DNA of 34,051 bases. Source: Solirubrobacterales bacterium (lineage in GTDB: Bacteria > Actinomycetota > Thermoleophilia > Solirubrobacterales > 70-9). This document shows positions 24,159 through 30,426 of this stretch, piece by piece (within the stretch, counting starts at the first letter, position 1; each line of letters opens with the position of its first letter). A program made the position numbers and the translations under genes. The stretch is from assembly GCA_030152805.1 (NCBI GenBank), contig JASLIG010000030.1:1-34051 (forward strand). The letters run 5' to 3'. The notes below the pieces were generated by a model, which was given only the letters and a program-made list of their open reading frames with translations, did not search any database and was not told the DNA's origin.

Positions 24159-25531
24159 TCGCGATCGGAAGCCCGGTGACGGAGAGTCACGAGCAGCTCG
24201 CGGCGCGCTCCACGGAAGCCCTGAAAGAGCTCCTCTCCGCCGTTCATCGTGGCGACCGACTCGTCCTCGTGGACAGCCCGCCGGGGGCCGGTAAGACCTA
24301 CGGGGGCCGCCGCGTCAGCGCAACGGTGGCCGGCCTGCTCGGCGGCCGCTGCGCCGTCGCCTGCCAGACGAACGCTCAGTCGTTTGACTTCGCCCGCGAC
24401 CTCGCCGAGAGCTTCGACGTCGCTGTCGCGCTCTTCCTCGGCAAAGATACGAACGCCCCGGACGACCTCGTCGCGCTGCCCAACGTCACCGTTGCCCGCA
24501 AGGAGTCGGAGCTGCCCGCTGGCCCCTGCGTGATCGTCGCCAACTCGCGCAAGTGGTACTACCGCGACAGCGCCGAAGGCCTCGCTGACTACCTAGTCGT
24601 CGACGAGGCTTACCAGCTCAAGTGGGCCGACTACGCGAAGATCGCCGGGATCGCGCCGAGGCACGTGCTGATCGGCGACCCAGGGCAGATCGCTCCGGTT
24701 GTTCGCGCCGACATCCGCCGCTGGCGCCACGACCCAACTGGCCCACATGTTCCGGCTCCGCCCGCCCTTCAGCACCTTCACGGCGACGCAGTCGAGACGA
24801 TTCGGCTGCCGGCTACCCGCCGCCTGCCCGTTGATTCCGCCCGGATCGTGTCGGACTGCTTCTATCGCGCGCTTCCCTTCGGAGCGACGGCCACGCCCGA
24901 GGGCCGGCGGCTAGAGCTCGCCTGCCCTGGCACGATGCCGCTCGACGCCGTGCTCGACCGGGCGAGCGAGGTGAGCTTGGCGCTGGCGCAGCTACCCACC
25001 CGGATCGTTGGGGAGATCGACGAGGAGATATTGCGGACGATGGCGGCGACGGTGGGCCGGCTCGTCAACGGCCGCGGAGCGGAGGTGCTGGACGCTGACG
25101 CCGATCCGGTCACCAGGCCGTTGCGGGCGGCGGACATCGGCATTGTCTGCCCACACACCTCCCAGGTCGAATCGCTGCAAGGCCTGCTCGGCGGGGATCA
25201 TCCCGAGGTGCTGGTTGACACGGCCAATCGCTTCCAGGGCCTGCAGCGCAAGGTGATCCTCGCGCTCCACCCGCTCTCGGGCCGCGACGACACTTCCGAG
25301 TTCCACCTCGACACCGGCCGCCTCTGCGTGAGCCTCTCCCGCCATCGGGTCGCCTGCATCGTGTTCTGCCGCGCGGGCCTCACCGACATGCTCGAGCGCC
25401 AGGTGCCGGTGGGCGAGCGGACGCTGGGCATCGACGATGACCCCGAGTGGGAGGGAATCATCTCCCACGCTGCGCTTCTCGGTCGCCTCGAGGCCGAAGA
25501 CAGCATCATCCCGATTGACCCGGCGCCGTGA
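24155..25531 (+). CDS. operon gene 4: superfamily 1B (UPF1/Dna2-like) helicase
   Basis: A 458-aa protein from GTG 24155 with GGAGGAG eight bases upstream, overlapping gene 3 by 4 bp. All SF1 motifs are present: Walker A SPPGAGKT at residues 41-48, motif Ia around CQTNAQ at 70, Walker B LVVDEAYQ at 147-154, motif III IGDPGQIAPV near 173-182, motif IV with LPATRRLP at 218-225, motif V VDTANRFQGLQRKVI at 354-368 and motif VI RLCVSLSRHR at 389-398. The VDTANRFQG/SLSR form places it in the UPF1/Dna2 (SF1B, 5'-3') branch. It is a minimal core with no accessory nuclease domain, which gene 2 would supply in trans. The att core begins only 18 bases after its stop. Confidence 0.87.
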   Translation: MIAIGSPVTESHEQLAARSTEALKELLSAVHRGDRLVLVDSPPGAGKTYGGRRVSATVAGLLGGRCAVACQTNAQSFDFARDLAESFDVAVALFLGKDTNAPDDLVALPNVTVARKESELPAGPCVIVANSRKWYYRDSAEGLADYLVVDEAYQLKWADYAKIAGIAPRHVLIGDPGQIAPVVRADIRRWRHDPTGPHVPAPPALQHLHGDAVETIRLPATRRLPVDSARIVSDCFYRALPFGATATPEGRRLELACPGTMPLDAVLDRASEVSLALAQLPTRIVGEIDEEILRTMAATVGRLVNGRGAEVLDADADPVTRPLRAADIGIVCPHTSQVESLQGLLGGDHPEVLVDTANRFQGLQRKVILALHPLSGRDDTSEFHLDTGRLCVSLSRHRVACIVFCRAGLTDMLERQVPVGERTLGIDDDPEWEGIISHAALLGRLEAEDSIIPIDPAP

Positions 25532-25549
25532 ACGGCATCGAATCGACAG

Positions 25550-25715
25550 CACCACGATTTTCAGAACCTCCGAACGAAGATGATGATTTGCCCTGGTTGC
25601 AGGGCTTGTCGTAAGAGGCGGCTCGCGAGGGCTGCCATTGGTTTCCAGGGATTTTGGGTGGCTTGGGCGACGAGATAGGGGTCCTGCGCCCAATGGATTC
25701 GCGATGCTCAAACGT
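25550..25715. repeat. att-adjacent direct repeat, copy 2 (internal attachment site)
   Basis: CACCACGATTTTCAG at 25550-25564 is the same core as in the tRNA-Phe gene. It is followed by ~150 bp similar to 18523-18690. On its left the T-arm sequence is degenerate: only a TTCGAT-like piece at about 25536-25545 remains, and the acceptor end is missing. This copy marks the junction of two tandemly integrated segments. The end of the toxin pseudogene slightly overlaps its right edge. Confidence 0.82.
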
Positions 25716-26551
25716 CGAGAGCCGCAAAGAATCGCTGGACCACGTCGACGGCATCGGCCCGCAGTTCCGCCCCACCAACCTCGGGCTGCACTTCCATCGC
25801 TTGTTTTGCATATCCGACCGGCCCGCTGTCCGCGGTCCCGACGTAGCGCTCCCGCACCTCCAAAAAGGTAGTCCTCAGCGAACTGAGATCGGCAGCGAAC
25901 TCGCCGTTGAGCAAGCGATGGGCGGCCTGCTCCGGGCCTCCCGCGCGGTTGTGCTGCAGGACGTAGACGAGGTCGTAGTAGTCCTTCGTGGCGGCGCGGA
26001 TGCGCGCCGCCACGCACTTGGAGAGCAGGAGCCCTCGAGACCGGCGAAGCGGGCGCGCACGGTGGCGATGGTGTCATCGGCCAGTTCGCCGCTCAGCTCC
26101 TCCCAGGCGAAGTCGCGGGCGACGTAGCCGGTGCCCGCGGAGATTCTGAGCGCTGAGTGCTCGGCAGCCGCTCGGCCGGACGACCTTCCCCCTCGCGATA
26201 GTCGGGTAGGTCGCAGAGGAACTCGAGCTTCACCGGCACCCCTTCGATCGGGCCACGCCAGCGCCAGCCGTCCTCGCTCGGGTCCGGCTCTAAGTCGAGC
26301 CGCTCCAGAGCTCGCTCCACGCTGCCGAGATCGGCATCGGGGTTCACATGGGTGATGAGGAGGACATCGACGTCGGTAGTGCCGAGGGGCTCCGGCACGA
26401 GAGCCTCGTCGCTTGCGAGAACCTCGGGCACCAGGCCGCCGAGCACGACCAGGAAGACGTCCTCGTCCCCGAGCTCGTACAGGAGCCGTACCAACGCAGT
26501 CTCGGCGCGGGCGCGGGTCTCGCGGGAACGTTGCTCATCCATGAGCGCCAT
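25708..26551 (-). pseudogene. AbiEii-like nucleotidyltransferase toxin gene broken by two frameshifts
   Basis: The N-terminal part starts at ATG 26551 or 26542 and overlaps the end of the AbiEi-like gene. It shows a nucleotidyltransferase core: DVFLVVLGGLVPEVL and LGTTDVDVLLI with the D-x-D pair. Near 26170 the frame must shift to continue as HSALRISAGTGYVARDFAWE. Near 26040 it must shift again to LLLSKCVAARIRAATKDYYD and the rest, ending at 25708. Homology runs through all three frames, so one ancestral gene of about 280 codons is broken. Two sequencing errors are the alternative. If truly broken, the partner antitoxin survives without its toxin. Confidence 0.78.
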
Positions 26552-27617
26552 CCTCCTCGGTCGACTCGCCGGAATGCAGCGGATCGATCAGCTCTGCCTT
26601 GACGTGGTCGGCTGCATCGCCACCGCGGCTGCCGAACGACGACAGGTCGGCGAACAGGCGCGGGGCGCTAACGACGGGCACGTCCTCGACTCGCTGGGAG
26701 AAGGCGAAGATGCGGGCATCGGCTGCCCAGAAGGTGACACGGCCACCCTCGTCCACCTCGCGCAGACTCCCCCCCTCGATCACATCGCTGAGCGGCGCAG
26801 CAAAATCGGTGTCGGCGATGTAGATGTGCAGGCTGGGCGTGGTGGTCGCGTAGGGGGCCGCAAGCTCGAGACCCGCCCAGCCGCTGACCGCCCAGCCGGC
26901 CGTTCGGCCCAGCGCGGGGACGAGGTCGTCTCGCAGGAGCGCCATAACGTCTTTGGTCGCGCGATGGGCGATGCGGGTTGCCCGAGGGGAACCGTCAACC
27001 GCGGCCGACCATGCGGCGAGCAGGCCGTCCGCGTCAACCAGCGTCCGGTGCGACCCGGGCCCACGCGAAGCGCCGTGCTTGGCGGTCCAGCCCTGGCTGT
27101 CGAACGCCTTGAGCACCTTGGCCGCCTGCGCGGTGGACCAGTCGCTCTCCTCTGCGAGCTCGGTCACGCGCAGCGGATGATCCTCGTGGGCAAGGATCGT
27201 CTCTGCGACCGAAATTGCCGACTTCGACCACGAGAATGAGTACGGCATGCTCCGCTTGTCGGGTGGCTGAGCGAATTCGCGGATCACGACGAGCCCTCCT
27301 GGTCCGATGATGCGGGCCTGGCCGGCTTCATCGGCCCAGTTGGCGCCGCGCTCCCGCAGCCACTCGATCGCGCCGGGAGAGAGGCTCCGTGCAAGCAGGA
27401 CGGCGTTCTCAGGCCACCACTCGCCGACCGTGGCGGCCACGCGCCGGACATCCTGTGGCCAGCCCTCGCCGGCCCACTTCACCTCGATCTCGATCTCCCG
27501 GCCATCGCGAGTCCGGATCACGAGATCGGCGCCCCTACCCCCCGGCGCGGCTTCGACGGTCGCGCTCTCCAGCACGGTTGCAAGTATCTTCTGCCAGCGC
27601 TTTTCTACCTCAGCCAC
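26535..27617 (-). CDS. AbiEi-family antitoxin with restriction-endonuclease-like N-terminal domain
   Basis: A protein of about 360 aa. GTG 27617 (VAEVEKRWQKILATVLES) is preferred; the frame is open to TTG 27677, but that overlaps the AbiEi remnant and the palindrome. Residues ~25-50 resemble a PD-(D/E)XK-like fold: GGRGADLVIRTRDG and EIEIEVKWAGEGW, with Asp31, Glu45 and Lys47. Around residue 150 an HTH follows (LRVTELAEESDWSTAQAAKV). The C-terminal AbiEi-like region ends with VVSAPRLFADLSSFGSRGGD. This architecture is known among AbiEi-type proteins and is usually annotated as a type IV antitoxin. It overlaps the start of the toxin pseudogene, as expected for a coupled pair. The DNA-cleaving ability of the N-terminal domain is doubtful. 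Confidence 0.8.
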   Translation of the reverse strand: MAEVEKRWQKILATVLESATVEAAPGGRGADLVIRTRDGREIEIEVKWAGEGWPQDVRRVAATVGEWWPENAVLLARSLSPGAIEWLRERGANWADEAGQARIIGPGGLVVIREFAQPPDKRSMPYSFSWSKSAISVAETILAHEDHPLRVTELAEESDWSTAQAAKVLKAFDSQGWTAKHGASRGPGSHRTLVDADGLLAAWSAAVDGSPRATRIAHRATKDVMALLRDDLVPALGRTAGWAVSGWAGLELAAPYATTTPSLHIYIADTDFAAPLSDVIEGGSLREVDEGGRVTFWAADARIFAFSQRVEDVPVVSAPRLFADLSSFGSRGGDAADHVKAELIDPLHSGESTEEDGAHG

Positions 27618-27662
27618 ATTTTCTACTTTACCAGTGGAATAAGGATTTAAGTAGAAAAATGC
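27616..27662. promoter_or_regulatory. inverted-repeat operator candidate of the AbiEi-like gene
   Basis: ATTTTCTACTT near 27618-27628 is mirrored by AAGTAGAAAAAT at about 27649-27660, separated by about 20 bp. The two 11-bp arms are AT-rich in a GC-rich setting and flank the likely GTG start. AbiEi antitoxins are known to bind such repeats and repress their own operon. Confidence 0.6.
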
Positions 27663-27673
27663 AGGGATTTTCC

Positions 27674-27781
27674 TCAAGCCAGCAGCGGCTCCATCGCCGC
27701 CGAAACGACCGAGGCGATTCGCAGCTGGCGTGCCAGCGCCAGCAGCTCGCCTGGCTTGGCGTCGCCGCCCTGCAGGTATTT
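27674..27781 (-). pseudogene. C-terminal remnant of an AbiEi antitoxin gene
   Basis: The minus frame reads KYLQGGDAKPGELLALARQL, then RIASVVSAAMEPLLA and a stop at 27674. It aligns residue by residue with the end of the intact AbiEi at 19983-20090 (RYLQDRDAQPGELLALARRL and so on). The N-terminal ~165 codons are missing. In their place the next bases match the intact gene's upstream region, so an internal deletion joined promoter to tail. Its TGA overlaps a TTG of the following gene, recalling the GTGA coupling of the intact abiE pair. Confidence 0.85.
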
Positions 27782-27929
27782 AGTGACTAGGTGTGCAAGA
27801 TTTCATCCGCCAGGCACGGGGGGTTCTGGGCTCCAAATTGGACCCCAGGCACCAGAATCGCTGCTCCCGACGGCTCAGGATCGCCCACGAATCGCCGCGA
27901 AACCTGGCCCTGTGCAGAGGAAGCTGAAA
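27782..27929. other. remnant region between AbiEi fragment and tRNA-Phe
   Basis: The block at 27792-27811 matches 20617-20636, upstream of the intact abiE, in 18 of 20 bases. On the minus strand both read DEILH plus one residue and then a stop (DEILHT here, DEILHI there), so they may be the tail of a lost upstream gene. The rest, which includes TTCTGG/CCAGAA arms around 27830-27865, shows no gene. Confidence 0.45.
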
Positions 27930-28002
27930 TGGCGAGGGTGGGAATCGAACCCACGACACCACGATTTTCAGTCGTGTGCTCTACCAACTGAGCTACCTCG
28001 CC
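27930..28002 (-). tRNA. tRNA-Phe (anticodon GAA)
   Basis: The minus strand folds as a complete 73-nt cloverleaf. The acceptor is GGCGAGG/CCTCGCC and the D-arm is GCTCAGTTGGTAGAGC. The anticodon stem CACGA/TCGTG carries loop CTGAAAA with anticodon GAA. The T-arm is GTGGG-TTCGATT-CCCAC and the discriminator is A. CCA is not encoded. The gene is used as an integration site, and its 3' half, including the T-arm, was delivered by the element on its left. Confidence 0.96.
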
Positions 28003-28077
28003 TGGGATGCGCGGCCTGGGGACGCGCATCGCGAAGGCTAGCGACCGGCGGGGGATGGGGGCTGATTGCATTGCGGC

Positions 28078-29199
28078 ATGGTCGTGATGCGTGCAGCGCT
28101 TGGGGTAGCGGCCCTGCTGGCGATCGGTGCGGCCCTTGTCTCGGGTGGCTTGCGGGCCGATTCGGTCCGGTATCGCTACCTGCACGAGAGCAACGAGTTG
28201 CGGGCGGTCAACGTCTACGGGAGGGCACGGGTCGTCGAGGTGCGCTCGCTGGGGGATCCGGACGCGGTTCGCGCAAATCCGCGCTGGCTGGCGGCGGCGC
28301 GGCCGCTTGGTCCCGGCGCGCCACCCTGGGCGCAACAGATGTACCGGCAATCGCTGCTGGTGCTGCGCTCGCTGACCAACCGGCGCACGGGCGCGGCCAT
28401 CGCCGGCGCACGCGAGGGATGGGCCTACGTGTGGCCGCGCGACGCGAGCACCGTCGCGATCGCGCTCTCCTCCTCGGGCTACCGGCCCCTGGCGCGGCGC
28501 GTCGTCCGCTTCCTGCTCGGTCTCGATCTCGGCGCGGCGGCGCGTTTCCACGCCGACGGTACGCCGGTCGAGGGACGTGCCGCACAGGGGGATGCGACGG
28601 GTTGGGTCGCCGAGGCGGCACGGGCCGCGGGGCTGGCGCCGCGTGTCGCGCGGGAGCCATGGCGAAATCGGGCGGACTACCAGGAGGGCGAGGCAGGCGA
28701 CTTCCTGGGCAACGCAATCGCCGCCGGCGCCGGAGGCAACGGCTTTGAAACGCCGGAAGGGACGCTGGAGCGGGAACTCGGGAACTCCGATTCGGGGCTC
28801 GACACCTCCGCTGCTTGGGCAGTGCGACCGTTTGAGCGGCGGGCGCTCTATCCGCCCGCCCGTCGCACCCTTCTGCGTCTCGCGGCGTGCAGCGGACGCT
28901 TCGGCATCGTCCCCTCCGAAGACTGGCAGGGGGGCGACGATCCCTGGACGGCGCCGACCGCGTGGAGCGCCTGGAGCCTTGCCGCCCTCGGCGAGCGGCG
29001 TGCCGCCCTGCGCCTGATGGCGGAGCTGCGCCGGGTGGCGACCCCGGCCGGAATGCTGCCCGAGCGAGTCGACGCGCGCACCAGTGTCCCGACCTCCACG
29101 ACTCCCCTGGCCTGGTCGCACGCCTTCGCCGTTCTCGCCCTGCGCGAACTCTGGCCGGCCGGCGATCAGGACGGGCGGCGCCAGCGCCCCAGCCAGTAG
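28078..29199 (+). CDS. glycoside hydrolase family 15-like (glucoamylase-type) exported protein
   Basis: A protein of about 373 aa from ATG 28078. An earlier in-frame TTG at 28066 is weaker. The N-terminus is hydrophobic (ALGVAALLAIGAALVSGGL), as a signal peptide or membrane anchor. The domain shows six-hairpin GH15 traits: REGWAYVWPRDASTVAIAL, the conserved substrate-side W-P-R-D. Near the end are MLPERVDARTS with a candidate catalytic base Glu and TPLAWSHAFAVLALREL, the conserved W-S-H-A. Family members hydrolyse alpha-glucosidic links in starch, dextran or trehalose. The general-acid Glu is not obvious, so activity is uncertain. Its 3' end overlaps the convergent methyltransferase gene by 34 bp. 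Confidence 0.78.
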   Translation: MVVMRAALGVAALLAIGAALVSGGLRADSVRYRYLHESNELRAVNVYGRARVVEVRSLGDPDAVRANPRWLAAARPLGPGAPPWAQQMYRQSLLVLRSLTNRRTGAAIAGAREGWAYVWPRDASTVAIALSSSGYRPLARRVVRFLLGLDLGAAARFHADGTPVEGRAAQGDATGWVAEAARAAGLAPRVAREPWRNRADYQEGEAGDFLGNAIAAGAGGNGFETPEGTLERELGNSDSGLDTSAAWAVRPFERRALYPPARRTLLRLAACSGRFGIVPSEDWQGGDDPWTAPTAWSAWSLAALGERRAALRLMAELRRVATPAGMLPERVDARTSVPTSTTPLAWSHAFAVLALRELWPAGDQDGRRQRPSQ

Positions 29200-29930
29200 C
29201 GCTGCAACAGCCGCCTGCCGTCCTCGCGCTCGACGACCTGGAAACTCTCGGCGCCGCCCGGCTGCTCCCCCAGCAGCCCCCCGATCAGCTCGGCCGCGGC
29301 GCGCCCGCCCGAACCCCGCCCAAGCCAGTCGTCGAAGTCGATGTCGATCGGGATCAGCTCCTCGTGCTCGAGCTCCAGCTCCGCCGCCGCGCCCATCCTC
29401 CGCAGGCGCTCCGGCGTCGGGGAGGCCCAGTGGGACGGATCGCGCAGACGCTCGATCTCCTCGCGCCAGGCCGCCGCTTCGCCATCCTCGTCGGCGGCGA
29501 TGTCACTGACCAACACCCAACCGCCCGGCTTGACCACACGCCCCATCTCGGCCACGACCCTTGCCGGCACCGGGATGTGATGCAGGCTGAGCCGCGTGAT
29601 CGCGCCGTCGAAGGAGGCGTCTGGGATGTCGAGCGCGGTGGCGTCGCCGAGCGCGAACTCGACGTTGTCGATCTCCTCCTCGCCAGCCCGCCGCTCGGCC
29701 TCCTCGATCATCGCCGGCGTCAGGTCGACGCCGCTCACCGAGCCGACGCGGCCCGCCATCGCCCGTGAGACCACGCCGGGCCCACAGGCGACGTCGACCC
29801 AGCGCCCCTTTGCATCCTCAGGCACCAGCTCGATCAGCGCGCCCAACGTCTCCGCGGAGGTCATCGCCGCCGCCCTACCGAACGACCGCGACTGGTGGGT
29901 GAACTCCGCGCGTATCGAGTCCTCGTACAT
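29166..29930 (-). CDS. class I SAM-dependent methyltransferase (UbiE/Methyltransf_11-like)
   Basis: A protein of about 254 aa from ATG 29930 (MYEDSIRAEFTHQSRSFGRA). The N-terminal FTHQ-x3-F pattern is common in UbiE-like small-molecule methyltransferases. The SAM motifs are WVDVACGPGVVSRAMAG (motif I), VSGVDLTPAMIEEAERR (acidic post-I), FALGDATALDIPDASFD and RVVKPGGWVLVSDIAA (motif III). The acceptor is unknown. The preceding LOG-like gene ends at 29941 on the same strand, so the two may be cotranscribed. An ATG at 29951 would overlap that gene and is less likely. Confidence 0.88.
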   Translation of the reverse strand: MYEDSIRAEFTHQSRSFGRAAAMTSAETLGALIELVPEDAKGRWVDVACGPGVVSRAMAGRVGSVSGVDLTPAMIEEAERRAGEEEIDNVEFALGDATALDIPDASFDGAITRLSLHHIPVPARVVAEMGRVVKPGGWVLVSDIAADEDGEAAAWREEIERLRDPSHWASPTPERLRRMGAAAELELEHEELIPIDIDFDDWLGRGSGGRAAAELIGGLLGEQPGGAESFQVVEREDGRRLLQRYWLGRWRRPS

Positions 29931-29940
29931 CGAACGCAGG

Positions 29941-30426
29941 CTACAGCCCATCCAGAGCCAGCTCGACGGCCTCGCGAGCCGACTCGGCCGGCAGCACGCC
30001 GGGCGCTCCCTCCATCCGCTCCCGCCCGCTCAGCGTCCAGCTGCGCAGGGCTATCACCGACCGCCCGATCGCCCGGGCGAAGCCGATCTCCGAGAGCGTG
30101 CCCCACTCGCCGCCGATCGCAATCACGGCCGCGCCCGACGACACCACGGCGGGGTTGCGGGCGTGGCCGATGCCGGTGGCGACGACGTGGGTGCAGAACG
30201 GGTTCGCTTCGCCGATCTCATGGCCGGGAACGATGCCGATCGCCTCGCCGCCGGCCTCGCTCGCGCCCCGGCAGGCCGCTTCCATCACGCCACTCATACC
30301 GCCACAGACCAGCGTCGCGCCCGCGTCGGCGAGCAATCTGCCGACCTCCTCGCCGAGCCGCGCCGCCTCTGAATCCGGCTCGCACTTGGACGGACCGATC
30401 ACCGCCACCTGCCGCCTCGCGCTCAC
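29941..30426 (-). CDS. LOG/MoCo-carrier-like nucleotide-binding protein (TIGR00725 type)
   Basis: A protein of about 161 aa from GTG 30426 (VSARRQVAVIGPSKCEPDSE), overlapping the helicase stop by 4 bp. Rossmann-like motifs are present: LVCGGMSGVMEAACRGASEA, IGIVPGHEIGEANPFCTHVV, and AIGGEWGTLSEIGFARAIGR, the equivalent of PGGxGTxxE. The family includes cytokinin-activating LOG phosphoribohydrolases and molybdenum-cofactor carriers. This short branch has no settled function. It is coupled to the MrfA-like helicase and the DHPS gene upstream. No substrate is claimed. Confidence 0.85.
   Translation of the reverse strand: MSARRQVAVIGPSKCEPDSEAARLGEEVGRLLADAGATLVCGGMSGVMEAACRGASEAGGEAIGIVPGHEIGEANPFCTHVVATGIGHARNPAVVSSGAAVIAIGGEWGTLSEIGFARAIGRSVIALRSWTLSGRERMEGAPGVLPAESAREAVELALDGL

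Larger units (their letters stand above)
18523..25564. mobile_element. att-bounded genomic island segment I (~7.0 kb), no integrase seen
   Basis: This is the segment between the first and second copies of the 15-bp tRNA-Phe core. It carries an orphan Xre/MbcA/ParS-type antitoxin gene, an AbiEi/AbiEii pair on the minus strand and a divergent four-gene nuclease-helicase operon. No tyrosine or serine recombinase, excisionase or relaxase is recognisable in any frame. It therefore resembles a cis-mobilisable element that depends on an integrase supplied elsewhere, or a decayed island. The boundaries are set by the direct repeats and not by composition, since the base composition is close to that of the flanks. 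Confidence 0.75.
25565..27971. mobile_element. att-bounded island segment II (~2.4 kb), decayed
   Basis: This is the segment between the internal core copy and the core inside the intact tRNA-Phe gene. It contains a frameshifted AbiEii-like toxin gene, an intact AbiEi-like gene, a C-terminal fragment of a second AbiEi and the 3' half of the current tRNA-Phe. No integrase is present. It shares its left arm with segment I, so both come from related elements that used the same attachment site. Confidence 0.68.

Noticed and set aside
18722..25531. Search for an integrase, relaxase or transposase within the island
   Set aside because: No tyrosine-recombinase R-H-R-Y set, serine-recombinase or DDE motif was seen in the frames examined.
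27791..27991. Plus-strand frame ending in MARVGIEPTTPRFSVVCSTN
   Set aside because: It is the antisense translation of the tRNA-Phe gene, a well-known spurious peptide; it has no ribosome site.
27787..29121. Minus-strand frame crossing tRNA-Phe and the GH15-like gene
   Set aside because: Runs through the tRNA and the antisense of a real gene; only the short DEILH tail near 27787-27805 is of interest.
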